Counted from the stretch's first letter, positions 1 to 11,428 are shown. The stretch: 64,000 nucleotides of DNA from Xenopus tropicalis (GCF_000004195.4 NC_030678.2:33084201-33148200), one strand, 5' to 3'. The notes: a model not told the origin generated them from the letters alone. Numbers and translations: made by a program.

Positions 1-1430
1 TCTGAAATGGAATATTGCAAGGCAGCATAGCTAAGGGATACCATTATTATTTATTACCCTACTATGTAACCTGGCCTGTAGTTACCCAAACTTAGAAGCA
101 ATATTGGGATTTGTTGGGCCCGAGCAGGCCCATTTCTGTCAGTCTGCTGTGGGTACTTGGGGGCAACCTCCCAGATTATTTTAAATGCAGAGAAACATTG
201 TGTGTGGGCCCTGCCCTCAGCTGCCCACCCCATGAGATTTCAGTAAAATGAGACCAATGGATAAAGTGTGGGATCGTGATGTCAAGCCAATGTACTACTT
301 AGATAAACTCTTCTTAGCTTCATCAGTTTCTGACATCGCCAAGGAAAGAATGCTTTTAATTATAATTAAGATCACTTCCCAAATGGCCTGCCACCTGAGA
401 CACCAGCAAGGAATGTGACCAATGAATGGAGCCCGGTTTAGCAAGCTCCTGGTTTCAGGGTTGGACTGGGCCGGAGGGACACCAGGAAAAAACCTGGAGG
501 GCCCTGGACCCCACTAACCCTGACCTGTTCCTCACGGCACTGTATCCTCACTTGCCGTTCCCTCTCGTCCAATAAAAGCCGTGAGTTGAGGAAGAAGCGG
601 AAGATATGTAATATGTACCATATGTAATTTCCATATCAAGCAATGACAGCACAGAGCAGGGACAGGTAAGTGGGAAGGGGTTAAACTTAGGGCCAGTAAC
701 CCCCAATGGACTGACTGAATCATTATCACATTAATGAGGGGAACTCTTTATATGAACTGCTTATTATACGTAACACACAAGGGGCATGGCCAAAATTTTG
801 GCACTGCGCACTTCTGGTTATAGGGGCCCCATATAGATAACTTGTGCGGGGCCCTAAAGTTCTGATGGCAGCCCTGCCCATAACACCCCAGTCTGACACT
901 GCTTGATTTAGCAAATGTATAGCATTGCAATGGCAGCATTTTTTGGGTTTAAAAAGTATAAAAGTTTGAATGTATCCCTTTAATCACAATATATATGTGC
1001 ATCTATATATGTTTATTTTAGCTACAAATGCTCCATCTAGTGTTGGCTGTTGGCACCCAATGGTGAACTGTGTTCCATTCCTTTTCATTAGTCACATCTG
1101 TTGCTGTCTGTTATACCACTCCAGTGCCCTGTCATTGCAAGGCTGCATATTTCCCTGCAACAAAAATATTTATTGCTGGGTTTAAAGACAAGACCAGCCT
1201 TATTCTGGCCAGGCATAAACCCCCCATGCTGCATGGCCAATGGCCAGTCATTTTTAAGATGTGTGTTGCACCACCAACAAATACAACAGAATTTAAAAAA
1301 AAAAAGAAGGCAACAAACGTTTGCCTTGCCCATGAAGTTGGGTGCAGAAAGGGTCTTGACAATTCGATTCTGGTGAAGATTTAATCATGCTGATCAGATT
1401 AGGGGTGCAGTGGTGACCTCTGATCTTTGA
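1..1430. other. Intergenic start of window with MITE fragments
   Basis: No gene is recognised here. Around 458-510 there is a diverged fragment beginning CAGGGTTGGACTGGGCC, and at 862-876 the sequence ctgatggcagccctg matches the end of the hAT-type MITE found complete at 44034-44326. The small open frames on both strands overlap one another and have no recognisable domains, so I treat them as chance. Confidence 0.4.
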
Positions 1431-1439
1431 TAGGACTTT

Positions 1440-3600
1440 TTTTTGTGTAATTTATTTTTTGTAACTTGTAATTTTTATTTTTTCAGAACGAAAGCAAACA
1501 GTACATATACAGTTTATATAGGCGTTCTTATAAAAATCAACAGAGTAAAGGGGAGTGGCAGTGTGGTTCAACTTATATAGTTGCCTATCATTAATCTACA
1601 TATTGCAGATGGGAGTTATACCTGCTTATTGTGGCATCAAATTTATATTGTACTGTATGAACAAGGGTTTAGGGGGTGATAGATATAGGAGGAAGGGGGA
1701 AACGGGGAAGAGGTACAAGGGAAAAACTGGGGTTAACTAGTATTCACTGCGTACAAGTGCCCTTTTTTGTTTTGTGATTAGATCATGTTGCCGAGAAGTT
1801 CCCAGGGAAACCAGATTTTGAGATACTGGGGTATTTTGTTTTGTATATGGGCCAGTCTGTATTCAGATTGCATGGTATTATTGATTTTTCGTTTTATTTC
1901 CAGAATAGAGGGGATAGCATGGGACTTCAATTAACTGCTATGGAGATGCGGGCAGCCAAGAGTATCTGGGTGACAAGTTTTTGTGTAGGTTTTGAGAAGG
2001 TTTCCCCAGAAGGAGGATGAGGATATCTGACATATAACCTGTCGTATTAGTGTTAGGGTCTCATCCCAGAAGGTCTGTATCTGGGGCAGGACCAAAAGAT
2101 ATGAGGCAAGTCACCAGTGTGTCCACAGCCTCTCCAGCAGTTATGTGACACTTCAGCAAACAGTGCGTGAAGTTTAACCAGTGCATAAGGATTTTATAGA
2201 TATTTTCCCTTTGTCTGGTATAGGTAATTCCCCGCTTGGTGTTGTCCCATATATCTGCCCATTCATTTTCTTCTAGTTCCCTGCCAATATGGGTATCCTA
2301 TTTCCGCATGTAATTGTGTTTATAGTCTGTGATCCAAAAAGGGTCATTCAGTAGCTTATATATACTAAATATTTATCCCTTCTGCGGTAGGCCACTGATG
2401 GCCAGGCACTCAAAGGGCAATAGAGTGACTCCTTGGGCTGCCTGTAATATGGAAGCATAGTAGTGTTTCAGTTGAAGATATTCGTACCAGAGCATGGAGA
2501 GGCCTGAAGCCTTATCATTTATACTTTCTCTTGCTAGGAACGTTCCTTGGGTCTGGTTTTCAGGTCCCCGAGCAGTAATAAAGGACGACTGTAGCCAAGA
2601 GTAAAGATATTGTGAGGGTAAGGCAGGTTCAATTTCGGGGTTACCCAGATGGGAGACTAATAGTGATGTGTGGGACATTAGTCTATATTTAAATCAAGTT
2701 TCCACCATGGTTTCAAAGTATGTTCAGTGGCCTGCAAAGTATAGTCGGGATTCGAGGTGCATCTTTTCCCAGTTTGAACCATATCCATGCATTACAATGG
2801 TAGGGGAGAAATTGTGCGGCTTCAATTTTTGCCCATATAATATCAGACGTCCATCGAGACCAACCCAACAGTTGGTGATGGTGGGCCGCTTCATAATAGT
2901 GCTTGATTTCGGGCACACCTAGCACCCCTAGCTGGACTGGGGCAGTGAGTATCCTTTTGTTATCCTTCTGTCTCTCTTTCCCCCCAGATAAAAGTGTGTA
3001 GCATAGCTTGTACTTCTCTTAATGTCTGGGAAAACTGGAATGGGCAGTGTCTCAAAGAGATTTTGGGAGAATAGACATTTTTACAGAGGCTATTCTTCTG
3101 AACCAAGATATTGGGTAGTCTGCCCATTTTCTGTAGCTAAAGGTTTACTTCTTGAATTAGGGGGACAAAGTTATGTTTAAAGAGGTCCTCATATCTAGGG
3201 GTAAGGTGTGTGCCCAAATAAGAGATATAATCTTTCTTCCATTTATATTTGAACACAGATTAGATGGCCTCTATTATTGGAGGAGGGGTATGTATAGGTA
3301 GTCACGTATATATTATACCCTGAGTGGGTGCTATACGTATCTAGAAGGTTATGCGGAGACGGGAGGGAAACCCGGGGAATGCACAGAGTCTGCAAAAATG
3401 GCAAATTTGTAATGTTTAGATCCTACCTCCACTCCTTTAATGTCTGGATGGTTGCGTATAGTGGCTGCCAACGGTTCAATACTTAAAGCATAGAGGAGAG
3501 GCGAAAAAGGCAGCCCTGCCTTGTTCCATTAGAGATTTTGATTGGGTTGTTGGATTGGTCAGGTAGTTTAAGATAATGTTTAAGATAGTGGAATCTCCCT
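1440..3600 (-). mobile_element. L1/Tx1-type LINE remnant (ORF2 3' half)
   Basis: The - strand translates, across frame breaks, into recognisable ORF2 pieces of an L1/Tx1-clade non-LTR retrotransposon. Near 3540-3460 it reads GTRQGC, then after a one-base shift PFSPLLYALSIEPLAA, the reverse transcriptase block B. Near 3400 it reads FAIFADS, a decayed FADD catalytic box. Near 3210-3140 it reads YLGTHLTPRYEDLFKHNF. At 2925-2713 LGVPEIKHYYEAAHHHQLLGW corresponds to the post-RT region of L1 ORF2, and 2678-2373 is a further open piece. Stops and frameshifts make it inactive. The endonuclease and 5' part are missing. Its 5' side abuts a minisatellite. The lower limit, near 1440, is a guess at the 3' UTR end. 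Confidence 0.75.
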
Positions 3601-3610
3601 GTGAGGTGTG

Positions 3611-4670
3611 GTCCTCAGTGGCCACTAGGTAGGGAACTCGGCTCCTCAGTGTCCATTAGGTAGGGAACTCGGCTCCTCAGTGTCCATTAGGTAGGGAACT
3701 CGGCTCCTCAGTGTCCACTAGGTAGGGAACTCGGCTCCTCAGTGCCCACTAGGTAGGGAACTCGGCTCCTCAGTGTCCACTAGGTAGGGAACTCGGCTCC
3801 TCAGTGCCCACTAGGTAGGGAACTCGGCTCCTCAGTGCCCACTAGGTAGGGAACTCGGCTCCTCAGTGTCCACTAGGTAGGGAACTCGGCTCCTCAGTGC
3901 CCACTAGGTAGGGAACTCGGCTCCTCAGTGCCCACTAGGTAGGGAACTCGGCTCCTCAGTGCCCACTAGGTAGGGAACTCGGCTCCTCAGTGCCCACTAG
4001 GTAGGGAACTCGGCCCCTCAGTGCCCACTAGGTAGGGAACTCGGCTTCTCAGTGCCCACTAGGTAGGGAACTCGGCCCCTCAGTGCCCACTAGGTAGGGA
4101 ACTCGGCCCCTCAGTGCCCACTAGGTAGGGAACTCGGCCCCTCTGTGCCCACTAGGTAGGGAACTCGGCCCCTCAGTGCCCACTAGGTAGGGAACTCGGC
4201 CCCTCTGTGCCCACTAGGTAGGGAACTCGGCTCCTCAGTGCCCACTAGGTAGAGAACTCGGCCCCTCAGTGCCCACTAGGTAGGGAACTCGGCCCCTCTG
4301 TGCCCACTAGGTAGGGAACTCGGCCCCTCAGTGCCCACTAGGTAGGGAACTCGGCCCCTCGGTGCCCACTAGGTAGGGAACTCGGCTCCTCTGTGCCCAC
4401 TAGGTAGGGAACTCGGCTCCTCAGTGCCCACTAGGTAGGGAACTCGGCTCCTCAGTGCCCACTAGGTAGGGAACTCGGCTCCTCAGTGCCCACTAGGTAG
4501 GGAACTCGGCTCCTCAGTGCCCACTAAGTAGGGAACTCGGTTCCTCAGTGCCCACTAGGTAGGGAACTCGGCTCTTCAGTGCCCACTAGGTAGGGAACTC
4601 GGTTCCTCGGTGCCCACTAGGTAGGGAACTCGGCTCTTCAGTGCCCACTAGGTAGGGAACTCAGCTCTAA
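3611..4670. repeat. 31-bp minisatellite, about 34 copies
   Basis: A regular head-to-tail array with a 31-bp unit; the motif tagggaactcgg recurs at 3630, 3661 and 3692. Units differ by point changes only (gtgtccatt / gtgcccact; ggctcc / ggcccc), and neighbouring units share variants, which suggests recent homogenisation. Units with GGCCCC cluster in the centre (about 4010-4370) while GGCTCC units flank them. No long ORF crosses the array. Confidence 0.95.
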
Positions 4671-4872
4671 GCACAAGCCAGAACAAGTACTGTGTAGCTT
4701 TTTTTACCTGATATGCTTTTCTTTTACAGTTAATTTTTTTTAAAACAACTCCCAGCACCCCTAAAACTTTAGCAGGGGAGCAACAAACTGGCATTCAATG
4801 CAAAAAGAACGGAGCCACTCCCAGACAACTGGTTGGCTATAATGTTGCCCTGTGTGAGTAGAAGGCGCTTAC

Positions 4873-4931
4873 CTTGGGGAAGAGAGATGCCATCTCCGTT
4901 ACTGCTGAGTTTTTGCTGATCTCAGTGATCG
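4873..4931 (-). CDS. GIT1/GIT2-like coding exon (single exon)
   Basis: On the - strand the peptide AVTEMASLFPK (codons 4905-4873) is followed immediately by a consensus donor, AAG|GTAAGC. From memory, these eleven residues are identical to a segment near the C-terminus of GIT1, an ArfGAP and paxillin-binding scaffold, and nearly so in GIT2, just before the focal-adhesion-targeting helical domain. A possible acceptor (..aactcacag) puts the exon start at 4931, but the encoded upstream residues (ITEISKNS) do not match the GIT sequence I remember, so the 5' border is uncertain. The next expected exon is not found below 4870. In mammals GIT1 lies beyond the 3' end of TP53I13, but this exon lies upstream of tp53i13. 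It could be a real exon in a rearranged locus or a duplicated orphan. Confidence 0.5.
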
Positions 4932-5935
4932 CTGTGAGTTGTGGTGAAATGTGTGATAACAGCCAGGTGAGTGAGCCCCCAGCCCCCCTAATACCCCTTG
5001 ACTTTCCATGAAAAGAGCAGAGAGGCTTTAATATTGACACTAAGCAGGGAAGGATTTCAACCTTTTACATGAACATGTAGTTTCTCATATCCTGACCTGC
5101 TCTTAGCTACTTTGCAGGGGGGGTCACAGTGTTGGTGCCCTGGAGTGCAGCATGTCTTCTGTGCATAGTAGCACCTTACAGTAATGCAGGGCCTGAGCTA
5201 GGGGGGCAGCACTGAACCCCCACTGTGAAATAGGGGCGCACTTGTAGGAAATTGTATAATGCCTAAATAAAATATCAGCTTGTCTCCCCCCCCTCCCCCT
5301 GTAAGTTGGTCTGTGCCACTAACTGAGAGACAGTAGGTGATGGAGTGGCAGCAAGTGGAGCACCTAGATGACACCCTTGCCCTGGGTGCCAAACTCAGCG
5401 GCCAGTCTGCAGTGACATTTCACATTTAGGGTTGTTCCCTCTTACATGGCAATAAACAACAAGCATGGCACACAGGCAGCCACTGGCCTGCCACAGGGGG
5501 TTTGGGCTGATACGCTTGGCCTGGTGCTTTATTTGCAAATGATTATGATATTAAAAAAACAATTACAACTCCCTGTTTTGTTGGTGAAACTTTTCAATGT
5601 AATGGAATAGCTGCAGTACTGAAAAAATTAAAGGAAAAGGAAACATTAACTAGGGGGGGTGACATAAATTAATAACTTTTTACCCCAGGCTAGAACTTCT
5701 CTTCTTTAGAAATGCCTGGGGCCGGCTACTTTCTGTTAGAGGGCCGTGGCGCCATGTTCTTTCATTCTCCCAGGGTTCCCTTGCTGGACATATGCGCAGT
5801 ATATACCGGGTTCTTCTCCTTAAAACGTACATGTTCCATATTGCCAGTGCTGCTGCACAACAAAGCAATGGCCTTCATATTCTGTTGTATCAGCAATTTT
5901 ACATTATTATGGTAACCACTAGCAAACCATAGGTA
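4932..5935. other. Unassigned sequence
   Basis: No gene or complete mobile element recognised. Around 5186-5400 there is text resembling a degraded MITE (cagggcctgagctagggg). The two overlapping short open frames at 5680-5915 show no known domain and no clear splice signals. Confidence 0.3.
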
Positions 5936-5985
5936 TCTAAAGCTGGCGATTTTCGATCTTTCGTGTGACCATTGGACTTATTAGT
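5936..5985. mobile_element. Fragment of TAA-site MITE
   Basis: The run tggcgattttcgatctttcg recurs in the complete element at 59547-59866, so this is a truncated end of the same family. Confidence 0.55.
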
Positions 5986-6732
5986 AGCTAAAGAGATCTC
6001 CAAGGCACTTTGTATGCACTAAATTATTTTTGGGGTCTCTAAATGAGATACGTCAGTAATCCTATCCACAATGGGCATCAAACTGTTCAGTGGACCCTTG
6101 GCTTTCATATTTAGGAAGTTTATCCTTGGTACCTAATGTTATGTGGGAGATAAGGTGCTTGAAAGTGGAAGGTTTGATGCAATTTTCAGGGAATTCATCA
6201 GTTTTGGGAGAGCATTGCGACTCTGTAGTTTGGAGTAGTTTGACATTTAACACTCACCCAAATGTGTACTTTAAAAATGTATAATGTTAATGCAGTTAAT
6301 GTGTTGAATTTTCAGTAGCTAATGAGATCTCCGGGGCAATTTGTATGCACTAACTTCTTTTTGGGGTCTCTAAATGCCAGATACTTTGGTAATCCTATGC
6401 ACAATGAGCATCAAACTTCCAGTGGCTTTCATATTTAGGATGGTTTTTCTTGGTACCTAATGTTATGTGGGAGATAAGGTGCTTGAAAGTGGAAGGTTTG
6501 ATGCAATTTTCAGGTATTTCATCAAAACCGCCAATTTTGGGAAAGCACTGTGACTCTGTAGTTTGGAGCAGAAAGATATGGGTACCCATATTGAATTCAC
6601 CCAAAATGTATATGGTTTTAGGAGGTCAACATATTCTTTTGTGTTTTTACCCCACGTAAATGCAGCAAATGTGTAGCTAAAGAGATCTCAGGGGCAATAT
6701 ATAAGCTCTAGCTTCTTTTTGGGGTCTCTAAA
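5986..6732. repeat. Tandem ~331-358 bp repeat, two complete units and part of a third
   Basis: Landmarks ggggtctctaaa at about 6032, 6363 and 6721, and tagctaa-gagatctc just before each, mark direct repeats with spacings of about 331 and 358 bp. The units share the blocks ggtacctaatgttatgtggg and gaaagtggaaggtttgatgc. The third unit is interrupted at about 6732 by the CR1/L2 LINE and seems to resume at about 8377 (ctaaatgccag). No coding signal. Confidence 0.8.
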
Positions 6733-7423
6733 GGTAAACAAAGGTCCAGGACCGGATGGGATTCATCCCAGGGTATTAAATGAGCTGAGCGCTGTGATTG
6801 CCAAGCCTCTTCACATAATTTTTCAGGATTCGTTGAGGTTTGGCATGGTGCCGAGAGACTGGCGGATTGCTAATGTGGTGCCGTTATTTAAAAAGGGATC
6901 TCGTTCTCAGCCTGAAAACTATAGGCCTGTTAGTCTGACATCAGTAGTAGGAAAGCTTCTGGAAGGGGTAATAAGGGATAGGATAGTTGAATACATTGCA
7001 GTTCACAATACTATTAGTTTGTGCCAGCATGGTTTTATGCGTAACAGATCTTGCCAGACTAATTTAGTTGCCTTTTATGAGGAGGTGAGCAGGAACCTTG
7101 ATGCTGGAATGGCAGTTGATGTCATCTACTTAGATTTTGCTAAAGCGTTTGATACAGTACCTCACAGAAGGTTAATGATCAAATTGAGGAATATTGGCCT
7201 AGAACATAATATTTGTAATTGGATAGAGAACTGGCTGAAGGATAGAGTACAAAGAGTGGTGGTAAATGGAACATTTTCTAATTGGGCCAGTGTGGTTAGT
7301 GGAGTACCGCAGGGGTCAGTCCTTGGTCCTTTGCTTTTTAACTTGTTTATTAATGACCTGGAGGTGGGCATAGAGAGTACTGTTTCTATTTTGCTGATGA
7401 CACTAAATTGTGCAAAACTATAA
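6733..7423 (+). pseudogene. CR1/L2 reverse transcriptase, N-terminal part, frameshifted
   Basis: Encodes the palm and fingers of a non-LTR reverse transcriptase. Visible blocks in order: [38 protein letters not shown], then block [16 protein letters not shown] with the first catalytic Asp, and block [15 protein letters not shown]. Reading ends at 7423 because the frame shifts by one base near 7390, exactly before the FADD box (block C), which is readable only in the next frame. The annotated left edge of this frame is host repeat sequence; the element starts at about 6733. Without both catalytic halves in one frame the copy cannot make an active enzyme. Confidence 0.85.
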
Positions 7424-8226
7424 GTTCCATGCAGGATGCTGCCGCTTTGCAGTGCGATTTGACAAAATTGGAAAACTGGGCAGCAAACTGGAAAATGAGG
7501 TTCAATGTTGACAAGTGCAAAGTTATGCACTTTGGTAGGAATAATATAAACGCAAACTATCTACTGAATGGTAGTGTGTTGGGGGCATCCTTAATGGAGA
7601 AGGATCTAGGGGTTTTTGTAGATCACAAGTTGTCTAATTCCAGGCAGTGTCATTCTGTGGCTACTAAAGCAAATAAAGTGCTGTCTTGTATAAAAAAGGG
7701 CATTGACTCAAGGGATGAGAACATATTTTTGCCGCTTTATAGGTCCCTGGTAAGGCCTCACCTTGAGTATGCAGTGCAGTTTTGGGCTCCAGTCCTTAAG
7801 AAGGATATTAATGAGCTGGAGAGAGTGCAGAGACGTGCAACTAAACTGGTAAAGGGGATGGAAGATTTAAGCTATGAGGTTAGACTGTCGAGGTTGGGGT
7901 TGTTTTCTCTGGAAAAGAGGCGCTTGCGAGGGGACATGATTACTCTGTACAAGTACATTAGAGGGGATTATAGGCAGTTGGGGGATGTTCTTTTTTCCCA
8001 TAAAAACAATCAGCGCACCAGAGGTCACCCCTATAGATTAGAGGAACAGAGCTTCCATTTGAAGCAGCGTAGGTGGTTTTTCACGGTGAGGGCAGTGAGG
8101 CTGTGGAATGCCCTTCCTAGTGATGTGGTAATGGCAGATTCTGTTAATGCCTTTAAGAGGGGCCTGGATGAGTTTTTGAACAAGCAGAATATCCAAGGCT
8201 ATTGTGATACTAATATCTACAGTTAG
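7393..8226 (+). pseudogene. CR1/L2 reverse transcriptase, C-terminal part
   Basis: The second frame carries FADDTKLCK (catalytic block C, at about 7394), then the thumb and C-terminal region typical of CR1: WAANWKMRFNVDKCKVMHFG, EKDLGVFVDHKL, VRPHLEYAVQFWAPVLKKD, LERVQRRATKLVKGMEDLSYE, RRWFFTVRAVRLWNALPSDV and a natural stop at 8226. Apart from the junction frameshift the reading frame is intact, so the insertion is probably not very old. Confidence 0.85.
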
Positions 8227-8384
8227 TATTACTGGTTGTATATATATAGTTTATGTATGTGAGTGTATAGATTGGTTAGTATAGGTTGTGTGCTGGGTTT
8301 ACTCGGATGGGTTGAACTTGATGGACAATGGTCTTTTTTCAACCCTATGTAACTATATAACTATGTAACTATGTAACTAAATGC

Positions 8385-9257
8385 CAGCAGTTCATAGAAG
8401 GGTTTCCCAGCTGCACGTATACCTGATAACCCATTATCTGAACTCCATAATGTAAACTGTGCAGTGGGGTTTGCACTCTGGTACAGGAACATAAGCTGCT
8501 GTATCAATGGAGTTCCCTAATGCCCTTATATTTACAAAGTCTTTAGTCTTAATCTTTCTTACTTTCCTGGTAAATTTTCCCTTTATAATTTTGTTCTATG
8601 ATGTTTATTTTTTCAAAAGAACCAGGAAAAACTGTTATTATTTCATATGAATGTTTTCTATATGAATTAATTTATTAAAACACATTCCTTGAAACAGCAA
8701 TTGGTGTGTAGTGCTTTGGAAGACAGAACCTATTTGTCATTTTTCGCAGCACTAAGACAATATTGAACTATGTTGTTTATCCATTGTGGTACCAAATAAG
8801 CATTCAGCTGACCTCTGATGTTCTGCCTAATTGCCGGGCAATCACTTGCTATGGTTAAGTCCATTTTTAGAATCACTAATGACCGCCATAAGTTAACCTG
8901 GTAAAAGAAAAAGTCTGTAGACATTAAGGGGTTTATGTAATAAAAGACACTATGTTTGCCCAGGAGCAGTAACCTATATTAACCAATCAGTAGGAAGCAT
9001 TTCCTGGCCCCCTGATTAAAAGCAAACATCTTATATGTTGTTATTGGTTACATATGGGGGTTAATGCCTTCATGTTCCTTTGGTTAAAAAAAAAAAACAA
9101 TCCCTGAATTACAAAACACTCAGGCTGTTGGTAATTCTGAGAGGTGGCAAACAGGGTTTTTTTTTCTTAGCACTGGTACTGGAACAGATACAGTTTACAA
9201 GGTATAACTTATTTTGGTAGACAGACTAACATGCGGTACTAGGTTACATTTAGACAT
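8385..9257. other. Unassigned sequence upstream of tp53i13 exons
   Basis: No coding or repeat feature recognised. A first exon of tp53i13 encoding a signal peptide would be expected somewhere upstream of 10086, but I could not pick one out here. Confidence 0.3.
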
Positions 9258-9258
9258 A

Positions 9259-9944
9259 TAGGGGTTGATTCACTAAAGGTTGATTAGCGTTATTGCATGC
9301 TTTTTTGCGTTAAAATAGACATGAAAAAAAACGCAATTCGCTAAAGTATTATCGCAGGCGTTAAGTCGCATATCGCGTGCGTTAATTTGCGCGCAACCGC
9401 ATGTGTTAATTTTAACGCATTTGGTTAATTTGCGCGCCGAAATAATACTAACGCATGATTCACAAACACATATCCGTGCTAAATATTGCATTAGTCTGTG
9501 CGAAAATTAACACCTACTTGAGGCAGGCGGTAATTATAGAAAAGTACAGTTAATGAGCTTTTGGCAACACAATATGGACTTTGCAGCGGGATTTATTCAA
9601 GTCTGTGTTGGCCCCAGAGTGATGCAGCCGCCAGTTTGCAGGGAAATGGGCATTTTCAGAACAGTAGTTTTATGAAAGTAATGGCGTGTATGGCTAATAT
9701 GGCGTGTGTTTATTCGCACAAGGCGACAATTTGTGTGTGATGTGTTCATTAGTGCGCGTTGCATCAAATAATGCACAAGAATAATCTTTGCGACTTGAAT
9801 AACGCAAGCAGTATCACGTCTAAATTAACGCAAATATACTTTTAGTGAATCGTGTGTTAATTTGCGAAACATAAGAGGCGATAAAATTTTCAACGCATCG
9901 TATAAATAGCGCTCGTTTTAACGCACTTTAGTGAATTGGCCCTA
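9259..9944. mobile_element. MITE with TIR agggg(t/c)..attcactaaag
   Basis: An element of about 685 bp. Its left end (aggggttgattcactaaag) and right end (ctttagtgaattggccct) are imperfect inverted repeats. The interior is rich in short inverted motifs of the type ttaacgca / tgcgttaa and gcgc, as in foldback MITEs. No transposase is encoded. The target duplication is unclear. Confidence 0.7.
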
Positions 9945-10085
9945 TTGTCTTTTATTGCTGGAGGGCATTGCATGGCAATCACCGTAATAGAATTTATACC
10001 CAAAGTGTTGCTATAATGAATATGATATATAGTGTAGGTGCTTATATTCAGCTCTGTACACTTATCTGATTTATTTTCATTGCAG

Positions 10086-10160
10086 TTGAATATTCATGTA
10101 GACCTTCCAGACAAGAGTGCGTATACGTGTCCCAGGGGACACTGGCCTTACCCAGTTCAG
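10086..10160 (+). CDS. tp53i13: tp53i13 exon a (luminal/extracellular N-terminal region)
   Basis: First recognised exon of a + strand gene I assign to tumour protein p53-inducible protein 13, a single-pass membrane protein of poorly known function. The acceptor ttttcattgcag precedes 10086 and the donor CAG|GTATGA follows 10160. The 75-nt exon is read in phase 0 as LNIHVDLPDKSAYTCPRGHW-PYPVQ; the CPxxxWPxPxQ pattern resembles the human protein, as remembered, just after its signal peptide. The exon with start codon and signal peptide must lie upstream and was not found. Together with the four exons below, all junctions are phase 0. In mammals the product is p53-induced; nothing visible here shows p53 control. 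Confidence 0.75.
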
Positions 10161-11172
10161 GTATGAAACTGGCAGTTATTTCTGCTGCTTATACAGGACT
10201 GACTGCATTCAGTATTTACCTTCAGTCCTGGAATATATTCACCTTTCAGGGTTTGCATTACAGACATGGACTGAGCTTGTTTGCCTACATGGGTAATATG
10301 ACGCAGACATACAGGCAAAAGCAAGCAATCTGCAAAGCTAAACCTGAAAATGTAATAAAATTGCTACAAATGCAATAACAATTACAGGAATAAAATAAAA
10401 CATTAATTATGTGATCTTATTAGTATTTTGTGTCACAAAAACAATACTTTTTTATGGAAAAAACACTTAATAAGTAAAAAAATGTGTATGTCTAATGGAG
10501 GCTTCTCTATATGCAGACACATGGGTTTGAGATGCTGGAGGGCACCATGTGGCCCAAGATGGCATTGGGAGCAGGGCTCAAGGTGTCAGGGCCAGGTAGG
10601 GGTAGGTAGTTTCCAAGGTGGGGGTAATTTCAGATGCTAAGTTTACAAAATTGCTCTGTGTTCCATTGCTATAATAATAATATCTGTAGAGGCAATTTGT
10701 TGCAAGTATTATGGCTTATTAAGAGGGTAGGGATACGAATGCTGGTTCGTTGCTGTTTTAAGCTTTTATGATTGCCTGAGCTTTTGTTCTCAGCCAATCA
10801 TAAAGGAAACCCGGCGTGAGTTTACCAATGATGTGGGGTTTGGTGCCGGAAAGAGTTTGGCAATCTTAGAACATTTATCTGAAGGGGCTTTTGTAAGGAA
10901 GATTTCTGAGTTTTTCTTAAGCACAAAACCCCATGAGTAGTAATCTCACACTAGGTTTCTTTTTTGATTGCCTGAGCACAAAAGCTTGGTCAGTCCCCTA
11001 ATAGTTTTTCAATTAATGTAACTTTATAGCATAAAGAAAACATTTGTTAAAAACATTGTAGTCTGCAGGTACAGTTTGTATTGTTACTAATTCTTTCTCT
11101 CAGTGGAGTTTCTGGTCTGCATGTATTCCCATGAAGATCTATGTAGCCATCTAGGTACCATCTCTTCCTATT

Positions 11173-11428
11173 CTCATGGTGGCACAGTTGTTAGCCCTGT
11201 TGCCCTTCAGTGCTGGGGTCCTTGGTTTGATCCTTGCAGGCCACAATGTGCAAAGAGTTTGTGTTTTCTCCCCTGACTTGGATGAGTTTCCACCTGGTAC
11301 TGTGGTTTCCTCCCCCACTCCAATAACATATAGGCAAGTTAATTGGCTCCTGATAAATCTGACCATAGAGTGTGTGAATCGGATAGGGACCTTAGCTTGT
11401 AAGCTCCACTGGAGCAGGCACTGATGAG
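11173..11428 (+). mobile_element. tRNA-derived V-SINE-like element
   Basis: Starts ggtggcacagttgttagccc, a typical tRNA-like A-box head, with a B-box-like ggtttgatcc about 50 bp later. The conserved core gagtttgtgttttctcccc...ggtttcctcccac-ctccaa...ggttaattggct is followed by the 3' tail gggaccttagcttgtaagct. This order is characteristic of vertebrate V-SINEs, whose RNA polymerase III transcripts are copied by LINE enzymes. The following MITE starts directly after it. Confidence 0.75.

Larger units (their letters stand above)
6733..8380 (+). mobile_element. 5'-truncated CR1/L2-type LINE
   Basis: A non-LTR retrotransposon copy lacking the endonuclease domain. It begins inside the reverse transcriptase and runs to the normal 3' end: a stop at 8226, a short 3' UTR, then a tail of TATGTAACT-like repeats up to about 8378. 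ctaaa occurs on both sides (6728-6732 and 8377-8381) and may be a short target duplication. The coding part is in two frames (see next entries). Strong similarity to the CR1 protein I remember (blocks LERVQRRATK and GLFSLEKRRLRGD) places it in the CR1/L2 group. Confidence 0.9.

Noticed and set aside
3611..4670. CRISPR-like array
   Set aside because: The 31-bp units are contiguous with no unique spacers, and the genome is clearly eukaryotic.
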